Below are positions 11,701 through 22,326 of a DNA stretch of 64,000 bases, piece by piece. Origin of the DNA: Syngnathus acus (lineage: Eukaryota; Chordata; Actinopteri; Syngnathiformes; Syngnathidae). The notes under the pieces are model-generated. The model saw nothing but the letters and a program-made list of their open reading frames with translations. It made no database searches and had not been told where the DNA came from. The stretch's first letter is position 1, and every line of letters begins with the position of its first letter. A program made the translations under genes and the position numbers. The stretch is taken from the NCBI RefSeq assembly GCF_901709675.1, contig NC_051105.1:4021104-4085103 (forward strand). Reading direction: 5' to 3'.

Positions 11701-13380
11701 TTTTAGGCATGTATGAGAAAGCAGCTGGCTGTCGTGTTTGTCAGATCAGCTCTCATGAAAGACAATCTTGTTTCCATTAATTTCTTGACAACTAAGGGAC
11801 TTGTTGAGGAAGATTTAGAATTACAGTGGCTAAAGCTTCCGGATAATTTATCACAACCATTTGACAGGAAAATTAATTGTTTTAAAATGCCAGTTGCTGC
11901 AAGCTGCAAGGCCATTTTAGGGCCCCGGGACATATGGTAAAGACCTTCTGAAATTGCTTTGATATTATTTTTGATATTTTTCTTGGGCTCAATACTCCAA
12001 AAGTCACCAAATTCTGGAGATGCATTCATTCTGGTGAAAATGTTGGTTGATGGCTCATAATTATCTTGAAATTGCAGGCCTGGAAACCTGTTTCACTTTC
12101 AAACATGTTCTGTTAGTCATGTTTGACCCACAAAACAGATTCAAAAGCCATGCCCCGAAACAGAGTCGGTGTCCTATTTAAATCGATAATGCTCACTAAG
12201 CAAAACTTATCTTTGAGATTTTGTACAATTGCTTCTAAATGTTAACCACCTTATAGTATAGTATATACTGGACAGATTAACTAGGCTAAATTGTGAAGGA
12301 TTTGAGTTTTGGGTCGGGCGTTACGGAAAGTTTGATAACTGACAATAATTCTTATTCAGCGCCACAAGATGAGAGCTCAGGCTTTTTTTTTTCCCCTTCA
12401 ATTCAACCCTCAAGGTCAGTTTTACTGGGCAACAAAAACTTTAAGAAACTATGCTTGAAAATTGCCAGGAGGTCTGCTATTTTTATTCAGAGAAAATACT
12501 GTATTTTAGTGTTATTTTTACCATTTCTTTAAAGAAAAGCTTATCTTAGAGAGTTTGTCTGACTGATACCAAACTTGAGCAACGCACAATCTATTATGGG
12601 GTTGATGCTTTATGATCCTCTCTGGCATCATCTTTTAATATCGATACACAATTACAAACCTTTTTATGGGGGGGGGCATCGATTATTTGTGAATTTGACT
12701 CAATCCCTATCCCCTGTGAATGTACATATGTCACCGTGAGCATTCGAAACAGGTTGGTGAGGCTAAATTGGTAAGATTTTGAGTTTTGGTCATTACTTGC
12801 AGCCGGGGCATAGTAGTGAAGATTTAAGACTTGCCATAAAATGCCACAAGGTCAGCTTGATTAAGTGTGACAAAAACATTTTAGGTGCACCTTACTCGCA
12901 GAAACGTATAAATGCAATAACTCTGCTCTTGACGTGCCCTTTCCCCTTCTTCGCGGAAGGTGTTGTGTTCATTATTATTATTCCGACGATTGAATTGAAC
13001 CTCAACGTTTGCACACCTTAGAAAGATAGAAAAGTTGACTCCCAATATTAATCACATGACTTGACATGAAATTTGGTAGACACGTCCACCATAAGTGGAA
13101 CTCAAATTAATTGTCAACCTTTGTTGCATCTGCATGGTGTCAAAGTTTGATAATCATTTTGAGGATTTGCCATGGAAAAAGAAAGAGTGCTTGGGCTCAT
13201 TCATCACAGCTTTCAGGGTTGATGCCGAACAGGTGGGACAGATAGACGATCCTCAGATGTTTCATGTTACCTTTGACCACTTGGTAATAAATCTGCATGT
13301 CATTCATCAGGCAGTAAACCTATCATCACATGTTGTGATTGGCCGCACTTCCCTGAATTCTTTGTGTTAAAGATGAATGG
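11700..13380. repeat. Old dispersed-repeat tract with internally repeated segments
   Basis: Two stretches are clearly related: 12283-12400 and 12757-12870 share GGCTAAATTG, GATTTGAGTTTTGG-type, ATAACT/ATTACT and CGCCACAAGATG/TGCCACAAGGTC words in the same order. The later part has TGAAATTTGGTAGACACGTCCACCAT-like wording at about 13067, resembling a satellite-like family common in fish genomes. Frames at 11713-11940 and 13095-13370 fall inside it and show no protein family. Confidence 0.35.
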
Positions 13381-15420
13381 CTTGTAGGCTTCCTTTTTAT
13401 TAAACAATGTAAATCTACCAGAGTGGACATTTTGGAAACCCACTTGAAGTGACTTCACAGTGGTTGTCTTATTAGTTTGCTATTGTATGTTTGTTTTGGA
13501 AATGTATCACAAATGATCACGAAAATTAAAATACACGTTTATAGATCTCGTGTGTCCTCACTTAACAAGTGAAGGAATTCTTTCTCTGATTTAAGATAAC
13601 AGCAACCTCTTTGAAGCTGAGAGTTTTTTTGAGTATTGATTACTTCTCAAGTAATAAATTTGCTCAAAGAATTTATGATAACTTTAATGTTATTATTTTT
13701 ATTATTACTTTATGTTATTGAGAATGACAAATAGTCACTGATCATGTGATTTCTCAATAATGAGGACATAGATCAACATGTAACACTTTATTTCTATAAA
13801 TCTCTGTCAATGTTGACATTTTGAAATCATTACCACATTCCTAGGAAATCACACTGTCCCATTTCTGGTGAGCTATTTTTATAATAGGCCCATGGGTTAC
13901 TCATGTGGTCCTTGTCAGCCCCAAGATCCCCACTGGCACCACTTTGGTGATCCCTGATTGAAAACAATATTCCAATCTTTGACACTTGCTCAGAAATTAT
14001 GAGTGTGATGTCTTTTTAAACCAACGTGGAGCTATAAGATAAGGCCACTCCTTTGACAGAAACTGGCCAGCTTGTTTTGAAATATTGCATGTCGTAACCG
14101 GCATGCGATTGTCGACCAGTCCAGGTAGTAGCCCATGCTTGCCAAAAGTCAACTGGGAAAGGCTCCAGCTCACCCGTGACCCATTTAGTTTGTGAAAGCA
14201 TTCTAAACCAATAGTCCACTTACCTCCAAATCAGGTTTAAAAAAAAGACATTTGAATCAGAATGGGTGCTTTTTTGGTACACTCACAATATTCAAAATTG
14301 ATTGGATGAATATTACTCAACAAAACCTGAAAATTGGTCGATAGAGATTTTTTTTTCATTTTATTTTTTTTACCTGATGCAACCACTTCTTCCATTCACC
14401 TACAAGGAGTACAATGATTGCATTCCCACATGAAAAGCATCCAATCCAGTTGGCAGTTCTCATGTCGTTGTCTCTTAGCCTCACTGACCTCTCCTGATGA
14501 TGTTACTGTAAATGCACTTTGAGTGTCTGAATCATTTAACATGCAATCAATAACATGCTTGCTGCAGCATTGTTGTGATGGCCGCGGAGGTTAACAACCT
14601 CCATTTGGCGTAGTAAAATAAATACATACATCCACCCTTCCACTTTTTCCAATTGGATATGAAGAAAGTTTTCTTTGTCTTGATGTACAATCCGGTAGAT
14701 GACAACTATCTGTGCTGTGCTGCCATCACCTGGCTATTATATTTACTACATAAGTCTTGCTGTGACGATGACCAATTTCATATCACTTAATTATTGTCAA
14801 ATTTAAATCAATTGTCAAAAATGTAAGATCAAAGTTTTTATGAGGTAGTTCGTTAAGTTAATTTTTAAAAAAAAGGGAACCTAAAAGGGAACCTTTTTTT
14901 TTTTACAAAAAAAAATGTTTACATTACAAAACAATTTAATACCCATAGTATTCAAAGATGTGCACAGTTTGGGAAGTTTTTGCACTGTTGGTGGTTGTTG
15001 TAACAAAAAAGTTGAACCTGTGTCAACAAAGATTATTTATGTTGAACATGCACCCCGGGTGCAGGTGTGAGAAATGGTACACTTTCCAGAGCCTACCCAC
15101 AGATAAGAAACCAGAAAAATGAATTTATTTATTTTGAAAAGGTCACCTTTCATTTTGTGGACTGAAAGCCCACAGAGCGTATTGAACTTTGTGCTTGCAT
15201 CACAACAACCATTAGAGTGTCACAAAAAAAATCAGGTATCATTTCATGTATGACGGACACAAGCTTTTAGTCAGGTAATGTTTCTGAACACTTCCTATAT
15301 TGTTTCAGTCTGTAACTGTTAAAGAAACAACCAGTTATTATGTAAATACAGTAAAATGTCAATTCAGGTTCAAACTGGAAATTGTGCCCATAATTCACTG
15401 ATTTAAATTGGGGAAACCCA
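13381..15420. other. Intergenic with small repeat fragments
   Basis: At about 13840-13965 the wording CTCATGTGGTCCTTG and TTGGTGATCCCTGATT resembles the end of a fish hAT element. At 14105-14195 a SINE/L2 tail fragment is visible (GACCAGTCCAGG, GGAAAGGCTCCAGCTCACCC). A TTTATT at about 15124 (AATAAA on the minus strand) could serve gpr18, some 440 bp past its stop. No exon found. Confidence 0.4.
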
Positions 15421-15476
15421 ATAAAATGATGTGGCGGGCCGTATCTGGCCCCTGGGCCTTGAGTTTGACACCTGTG
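15421..15476 (-). mobile_element. Terminal fragment of the GGTGTCAAACTC hAT MITE
   Basis: The reverse complement reads CACAGGTGTCAAACTCAAGG then a GGCCAGATACGGCCCGCC-type segment and CATCATTTTAT, the left end of the MITE seen whole at 29717 and 36644. The remainder of the element is missing or too diverged to follow. Confidence 0.75.
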
Positions 15477-15571
15477 ATTTAGAGTCTTCATTGAAACTCA
15501 GATCTGTGCAGCAGATGTGTTGAATCTTGCTGACTTGTTTGAAAATTCACATTTGGTATTTCATTGTTATT

Positions 15572-16555
15572 TCAAAGCATGGCGCTCGTCACGTTGCTCA
15601 TAGATTGCATGCTGCCTGTGCGCATGCTCTTTCTGCGGACGCTTCGCAGGTAGTTACGGTACAGGATCACACTAAAAACCCTATCCTGGAACTGCTTGGA
15701 GACAATATAGTAGAGAATGATGTCCCAAACAGTGCTCGTGTTCATGAGGAACGTAGAAACCACGGCCCACGTCCTGAATGCCTCATCTTTGTCCAGCCCT
15801 ACTAAATGGAGCAACAAGCATACGTGAAACGGCACAAAACACACCAGAATCTGCACGATTAGCGTGATAATGATGCGGATGGACTTCCGTTTCACTTTGG
15901 GTTTGAGTTTGGAAGCGTTCCCGCAGAGCAGTTTGTACACGATGACTACGTAGCAACCTATCATAACGCAGATAGGCAAAAGAAAGAAAAATGCCATTCG
16001 CGTGAAATTGACCGGATCGTTGTGGTGCAGGTAGACAAAATCTACCGTTTTGAGGCAGGTGGTGAAGTTGCCAATGACATCGGGATCGTCATCTAAGAAG
16101 AGCAAGGATGCGGTGCCGGCCAAGGTCATGAGCCAGACCCCGAGGCAGGCCACTACTGTCTTGGTGACGTTCCTCAGCTCCTTACTGTGCTTGGGGTGCA
16201 CGATGGCTGTGTAGCGATCGGCGCTGATCAGAGCAAAAAGCCACAGAGCGATACATGGGTAGAAGATATTGAAAGTGGCGCAGACACGGCAGAAGAAGTC
16301 GGCGAAGGGCCAGAAGTCCCATTGGAGGTAGACCATGCGAAAGGGGAGCATCAGGATGAAAGTGAGGTCCACTAGTGCCACGTTTATCATGTAGATGTTT
16401 ACGGAGCTTCGCCTCTTGGTGGTCAAGACAAACACCCACAAAGCTGTCGTGTTGACGACCAGTCCAATGATGAAAATGAAGCTGTAGATGACCAGGCCTA
16501 ATGTACGGTGCTCAACCAAAAGCCACGCCTGGGAAGAGTTTGGAAGCAGTGTCAT
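15572..16555 (-). CDS. gpr18: G protein-coupled receptor 18
   Basis: Class A GPCR of 327 aa in one ORF. Seen: seven hydrophobic segments, N1.50 in GLVVN (35), D63 in TM2, a C89-C167 disulfide pair, DRY at 113-115 followed by TAIVHP, FVPFH in TM6 (240-244), and DIILY (278-282) in place of NPxxY. N6 is a glycosylation site. The tail LYRNYLRSVRRKS and final SNVTSAML closely follow mammalian GPR18, as do SKLKPKVK and KSIRIIITL, so the assignment is firm. Known of the family: a plasma-membrane receptor of lymphocytes and other leukocytes; N-arachidonoyl glycine and resolvin D2 have been proposed as ligands but remain debated. The ATG is 15 bp downstream of a good acceptor (TTTTTCACTGTAG, exon from 16570), so a 5' non-coding exon is likely. 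It lies 5.8 kb from gpr183 on the same strand, as in mammals. Confidence 0.96.
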   Translation of the reverse strand: MTLLPNSSQAWLLVEHRTLGLVIYSFIFIIGLVVNTTALWVFVLTTKRRSSVNIYMINVALVDLTFILMLPFRMVYLQWDFWPFADFFCRVCATFNIFYPCIALWLFALISADRYTAIVHPKHSKELRNVTKTVVACLGVWLMTLAGTASLLFLDDDPDVIGNFTTCLKTVDFVYLHHNDPVNFTRMAFFFLLPICVMIGCYVVIVYKLLCGNASKLKPKVKRKSIRIIITLIVQILVCFVPFHVCLLLHLVGLDKDEAFRTWAVVSTFLMNTSTVWDIILYYIVSKQFQDRVFSVILYRNYLRSVRRKSMRTGSMQSMSNVTSAML

Positions 16556-17111
16556 ACTGAAGAGTGTATTCTACAGTGAAAAATAAACACAAAACAATCA
16601 GTGAACAATCAGTCAATACTCCCTATATTCAATTGACTAATTAAAAAGTGACTCATAACGTTTTTGTTTGTAATCTCATTCAAATAAGAATAAAAAAGAA
16701 AATGCAGTTTCTTTTTTGGTCAGATCAAAACTACATAATGGATAAAAAGTCCAAAGGGTTCAAACTTGATTTTAATATTTGATAGGGAAATAACATGTAA
16801 AATATAAAAGGAAAAAGGTTCCTGTTTTAATAAGGACAAAATGCATTTGTTAATATAAAAACATCTTTTGGTTATAAAATGAGTCATTGATTTCATCCCC
16901 AAAAAATGAATCGAAATAGCAAACTGAAAATCAAAAACCGAATTGATTTCAGGCTTGAGTGAATTGTAACATCCCTAATATGTAATGTATTGAGTTTACC
17001 TAGCTTAAAATATTTGCAATGAGTTTTGGTAAAGCTCAACCAGTTGGCCACGACGTCCGGATCATGTCAACCTGACCCCAAAAAATATTGAGAAAAAACA
17101 AATGGACATGT

Positions 17112-17474
17112 TGTCACGCCGTCCGTGCCAGAGCACGCTCGGCCGGCAACGTCCCTCAGCCACACCCCTCCATTACCGTAATATCTGTCACCTGTTCCCT
17201 CATGTATTTAAACCCTGCATGTGTGTTCCTCCTTGTTGGTGTCTACTGTTGTCTCCGATCTGTGTCTGGGCCTAGTGTTCCTGTCCTGCTCGTCCATTTT
17301 CCCTCTGGTCTTGTGTGGAGGCTCACGGTCAGATTCTGTTCCGTGTCCGAGTGGACTTCTGTTTGCCTGTCTGCTGTCCGTAAGTCTCTGTCTCTTTGCT
17401 TGCCCACTTCCCTTCCCTCCAATAGACCCTGGTCCAAGCTGCATTTGGTCGCCCTGCCCCACTTATTCATGACA
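17112..17474 (+). mobile_element. Solo LTR
   Basis: Begins TGTCACGCC and ends CATGACA (TG...CA), with a near-perfect 5-bp target duplication CATGT (17107-17111) / CGTGT (17475-17479). It has a TATA-like CATGTATTTAAACC and near the end AATAGACCCTGGTCCAAGC, where a related LTR at 31075 has AATAAACCCTGGTCCAAGC. About 363 bp, no internal region, so probably left by LTR-LTR recombination. The long frames on both strands across it are not genes. Confidence 0.75.
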
Positions 17475-17486
17475 CGTGTAAATGAT

Positions 17487-17554
<68 letters not shown>

Positions 17555-17567
17555 ATCATTTACACGT
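17474..17567. repeat. 94-bp perfect AT-rich palindrome around (TA)30
   Basis: ACGTGTAAATGATCAAA at 17474-17490 is the exact reverse complement of 17551-17567, and the 60 bases between are (TA)30, itself self-complementary. The whole can fold as a cruciform. Its left edge includes the LTR target-duplication base run. Confidence 0.95.
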
Positions 17568-18119
17568 ATATATATACGCACACGTATAAAGAGTTACTTC
17601 TCTATGTCGATGTATAATGAAGTGGGGGTTTCTGCCCACAAAATACAGGAAGATGTCTTGCTGTGGAACTCCACATGAAACTGAAAGTTATTTAAATGGA
17701 AAAAAAAAAATCTTCCACCTCACATCGAAACAGTGCATCATTCACGCTTAAATATAGAACAAAGTAATGACAGTGAGAAGACGTGTATATTTGTATGATA
17801 AATTTACAAAAATATTTTCTTGTCTGCATACTGTACAAGTTAAAAAGAATAAATAACTAAAATAAAAGTAGTGTGGTGGCGCAAAATGTGGAAGTGACAT
17901 TATTTCTCCGGGCCTTCATAAGAAATCATGTGATGGCATCACTGCTACTATCTTCTGTACTGTGCGCTGACAGATATATGAGGTAACACACCATTGCAAA
18001 GCCCAAAAGATATTATAATTGTGGGTCAAAAATTCAATTCAATTAATACAAAAAAACACTAAGTAGATCTTATAAAGAATAATAAATGGCACAAATGATC
18101 ACAAAAAGCTGCAGCTTAC

Positions 18120-18255
18120 CACAACAATCACCCAAATGCTCTGTTGCACCACTGAGCATCCAGCAGCCAATATAAGGAAGCGCAAGTTTAGTGATGTCAC
18201 ATCCTCTGCGTGTACTTTCTCCCTCTGCGGTGTCTGTTGTCACCATCCGCAATTG
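18120..18255 (-). other. Candidate 5' non-coding exon of gpr18
   Basis: On the minus strand a segment ending GATTGTTGTG is followed directly by the donor GTAAGC (18114-18119). It contains an ETS-like CTTCCTTATATTGG and lies 1.55 kb upstream of the acceptor just before the gpr18 ATG. The start is not visible; the upper limit is a guess. GPR18 genes in other vertebrates have upstream non-coding exons, which fits. Confidence 0.3.
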
Positions 18256-18800
18256 CCCCCCTTTAAAGAAAATGATGCGCCATAAGAAGCAGGGGCGCTG
18301 TGTTTGGCAGGCAGAGCGTTGGCAGATTTAGGGCGAGTTATTGATTGGAAAAGTGGGGTCTGTCACAGCCTATTAGCTCTCGGGGGAGTCATCCGCAGCA
18401 GGTTGCCGGCGAGAAGCATCTGCTGCAGCAGAGAAGTAATTAAAAACAGGATGTTCAGGCAGTTGCCATATAAACAAGAAATAAGACGGCTGTAATAGAC
18501 ACTTCAAGCCGGTGCTACAAAATGTTGTTGCTTTGTTTTTTTCTTTTAGCACAGTGGCAACTTAATGAATGCACAGAGTCTACCTGAGGTGAAACTTCAA
18601 GGTCAGCCCGTTTAATGCACATTTTAATTGAGAGTAGAGATGGGCAATGGAGGCCTAATAAAGACTGGAGTATCAATAAGCTCCACCTGTTAACGGTCTT
18701 GGACAATTTACTCCAATAGATTTTTTTTATTTCTTTAGAATATGAACGGTTTACCTCTCCAGTCGTGTTTCTAACTTGCAATAAAATTGAGATATTCATC
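18256..18800. other. Intergenic, no gene recognised
   Basis: Includes a repeat-poor block with CpGs at about 18290-18440 that could be promoter-proximal DNA of gpr18. Nothing firmer can be said. Confidence 0.3.
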
Positions 18801-18810
18801 TAAGAAGCAT

Positions 18811-19032
18811 GGGCAGCATGGTGGTCGACTGGTTAGCACGTCCACGCGCAGAGGTTGTTGGTTCGAATCCGGCACTGACCTTTCACCGGAATTTGCATGT
18901 ACTTGTGTGGGTTTTCTCCGGGTACTCCAGTTTCCTCCCACATTCCAAAAACATTAACGTTAGGCTGAATGAGCACTCCAAATTGCCCATAGGCAATTGC
19001 CCAAAGCTGTTTGCATAATGGATGGATGGCTA
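18811..19032 (+). mobile_element. tRNA-derived SINE, full length
   Basis: The head GGGCAGCATGGTGGTCGACTGG and GGTTCGAATCC give A- and B-box-like promoter words. A core follows (GCATGTACTTGTGTGGG, TTTCCTCCCACATTCC) and an L2-like tail ending in GGATGGATGG. Target duplication TAAGAAGCAT (18801-18810) / TAAGAAACAT (19033-19042) with one mismatch marks both ends. The B-box-like segment is not a functional tRNA gene. Confidence 0.88.
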
Positions 19033-19042
19033 TAAGAAACAT

Positions 19043-21025
19043 TTTCACAATCGTGGATAATCGTGCCCACTTGGAAGGCTTCAACCAGTAAGGTTTTACT
19101 AAAGCACAGTACACTCGTGCAACAAAAACTGGAAAATGTTTTCTTTTCCACTAAATATTTTTTATTATCTTTAATACTATAACAAATGCTAAATCAGATA
19201 CTCAATCATGTCTTTTGATTTGCTTATATGCCGTTCATCAGAATATGACAAAGTGACTTTCCCGGTGTGCCGCGCAAGAAAAAACGGGGACCCCTGATCT
19301 ATAAAACTGTAGGCATATCCTACTTTTTATTGCATAACCCCAGTACTCTGAATAAAATACTGTAGTCTTACTGAAAACAAAAACAAGCTCTCCAAATTGA
19401 TAGTGTGTTTAGCCAGAGTGGCGCGCCCGACCCAACAAACCACTCATCTGATACCTACGATCATTTTCTTCATTAAAGTGTGCAAAAGTGTTCCGGCGTT
19501 GTGAATGAGTATAATGTCTAGACCCCGAATGTAAGATGACCCCCACTTTTTCAGTCTTATTTAGACCAGTAGGGCTTCATACAACAAATTAAAGACAATT
19601 TTTGAGGTTACTTCCGCTTTAAGATGCTCACTGATCTGAAGTCTCAAGAGATGCTATAGTGTTATGTTTGTGCTTTTCCCTAAAATGTGAGTTAAATTCG
19701 AAACGGTTCAACCTCCGGGGCCACGCAGATGTTCTGCACACAGCTTGTTTTGATGCTGCAGCTTCATTTAAATGCCTACGTACTTTCAATATCCTTGTTA
19801 TTTATATGGGAGCTCCTCAATCTCATTCCTAATTATCTATCGACTTGTCCCCTCAATGAGTTTTAAAAAGGTCCCAAGCAGATGGTGCTTTGTGTTCACA
19901 GCAATATGTTGTTATGACAACAACCTGTCAGCTCTGTTTTTTTTTGTTTTTTTTTTTCTTTTTAAATCCCTTTGATACTTGTCATGTTGTCTTCTTTTAC
20001 TAAATATTCCACTCCACAAATAAATTGCTGTAGCGGTTTATCATTCTAATACTATTTCCATTATTCCACTATTTCTTTTATTTTAAAAGATGATTGCTTT
20101 GACTAACAAGCCACAACAATCACCCAAATGACATGCATGGGTGAAATTTCCTTCATCCTCTGGTATATACTGCTCTCTAGAGGCTCAGTGTAATTACTGC
20201 AACGCAACCAGCAAAAACCTGGTTGAATTTTAAAATATATATTACTGTAGCGTCTACAAGGAAGACAAATTTTATTTTTAAAAGTGCATAAATGTATGTA
20301 TTCATAGAGGTCTAATACATAGTAAATATCATAATTGGGATACTTTGCATCTAATGATGAGATGAGACAAAATGTAAAAAGGAAATCAAACAATTAAGTG
20401 AACTATTGTTGAAATATAATGTTTACATTTCAAAATATATGTATCTTAACTTTATCAATTTATATAATTAAATTAATATGTAACTATACAGTAAATCAAA
20501 TTATATAAATGTAGGTATTTTATTTGTTTAAAGTTAAATATATGTACACGCACACACATATATATATATCAGCTATTCAGGAAAAAAAATAGTATCCAAA
20601 TGTTTGGACCTTCACCTGCATCTTTAAGTAAGGTTAAGGTTGTCAGTCGTCATTGTAGTGCATACAAACACTCCTTATTTAAATTAATGATTCGAGCTAG
20701 CCTTGGCCCCAAAGCGGGTGGAGAGAAGCGGGGTTGCTGATGAAAGAGTAGATCCTGTGCAGACCAACAGGAACAACATTGGGACATCCCTCAGCACTCA
20801 TCATGGCTGATGTGACCTTGACCGAGGCACGCAACTTTTAAAACTGCCCCTGGAGGGCCCAGCTGTGGCTTCCCAACTCTTGTTTATTGCTCATGACTGA
20901 CTTAAATTATCACACAATTATGAGTGAGAGACAGCCACAAATATTCATATCAAATCATTTGTGTGTGCGCTTTATACCCTCTTGTAATCCCCAAGGACAT
21001 CAAAGATGATGCCCAATATACAATT
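19043..21025. other. Intergenic, no gene recognised
   Basis: AT-rich sequence, with a T-rich run at about 19936-19963. A 20-mer CCACAACAATCACCCAAATG at 20111-20130 repeats exactly the sequence at 18119-18138 next to the proposed gpr18 leader exon. No exon is supported. Confidence 0.4.
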
Positions 21026-21029
21026 TAGT

Positions 21030-21155
21030 CACACTTAAGATCAGGGGATGCTTTGAGAATAATTGTCAATTTTTGTCTATGTGAAGCCCTTTGAGACTGC
21101 TTGTGATTTAGGGCTATACAAATAAACTTGACTTGACTTGACTTGACACTTGAAT
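21030..21155 (+). mobile_element. LINE 3' tail with (ACTTG)n end
   Basis: GATCAGGGGATG, GTGAAGCCCTTTGAGACTG, GGGCTATACAAATAAA then ACTTGACTTGACTTGAC. This is the wording of fish L2/Rex-like LINE 3' ends, finishing in a short tandem tail. Heavily 5'-truncated. Confidence 0.7.
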
Positions 21156-21159
21156 GATG

Positions 21160-22300
21160 TAACATGTTGGGTAATTCAACATCATCATGTGACTCATGCC
21201 TTTCTGTCACACATTGTGGATACTTTTAGATCACTTTCAAAACCAGAACAATGTGACAACATTTTGTAATTCTTTGCAGGATAACCAATTACAATTTTGA
21301 TTTGTACCCAAGTAGAGTGCAAGTAAATAATAATAAAAAAAGAGCTATAGCTACCAAGATCATTTTCTGATTAAAAGAAACCAAGGAGGTTTCTGATTGC
21401 AAAAATTACAATTATAAGAGCTTGTAAAGAAAATGTTGATACTGATGTAAATCCCAGATAATGAAAAACACCAAGATCTTGGTCATATTATAAATTGCTC
21501 AAAAATCTTTAACTGACACAGGATTGTCATAACTTTATTTCCAAAGTTGTTGAACAGGCTTTTTTCAATTCACAATAGCAAATATACATGAAGAGAGTGT
21601 TTTGGCTCTAGCTGCGTGCTAACACCTACAGTAAAATTATGTCATGATAACCACATCCACTCAATTAGAAAGCAACATCTCACTAAATTCACTTCGAAAC
21701 TATCGAAAGCTGATAGTAATCCCGCATACTCAAAACATTTGTCGTGTCACCCCCCCCCCCAAGCAACTTTCTCTTTAAATCTTCAATATTAGATAATATC
21801 TTGGCTTCATATTCCATCTAGTCATATATAGAGCGTGAAATATGTCCAAAGGTTTTCCCCGGTCCGCTTTGTCAATGAAAACATATCACCATCACCAAGA
21901 TTGTCAATCCTCCGATTTTTACGTCTGTAATGCATCTGATCTCTTCTTCACCATTTTTCTCCAGTCTGTTGCTATGGAATGTACGACATGGACAGCTAAT
22001 ACTGTGTGACGGTGAATAGGATCATATTACGTAAAAATTGCTAATTACAGTTTTAAATGTTCATACTTCTGGAAGTTGCAGCTAAAAATTCAAAAATTAA
22101 GTAATACAGGCAAAGAGTTCACAGCCTGAAGTTGGTCGATGCTCGTACAATGTTTACTCGTTGCTGTCATTGCACAATGTTTTCACAGGGATGTTCTTGA
22201 GAGGTAAACCATCAAAGTTCTAAGCTGTTCAGAAAACATCTGTTGCCCATGATGACACCTTAAAAACACTCTATCGGACGACTATGGCCTGAAAAGTCTT
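21160..22300. other. Region downstream of gpr183, no separate gene
   Basis: Probably includes the gpr183 3' UTR. TTTATT at about 21535 (AATAAA on the minus strand) is a possible poly(A) signal about 0.8 kb past the stop codon. A C10 run sits at about 21750. Confidence 0.3.
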
Positions 22301-22326
22301 TGCTTGGATCCCGCCGTTATTCTTGT

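Larger units (their letters stand above)
16571..18119 (-). other. Putative 5' leader intron of gpr18
   Basis: Inferred intron between the acceptor at 16571-16572 and a GTAAGC donor at 18114-18119. It holds a solo LTR (17112-17474), a 94-bp palindrome (17474-17567) and otherwise unremarkable AT-rich sequence. Confidence 0.35.

Noticed and set aside
17088-17555. 155-codon frame and three overlapping ones
   Set aside because: Lie inside a solo LTR and the adjoining (TA)n palindrome; no protein family.
18835-18875. tRNA-like A and B box words
   Set aside because: Part of a SINE head with the wrong spacing and no cloverleaf; not a tRNA gene.
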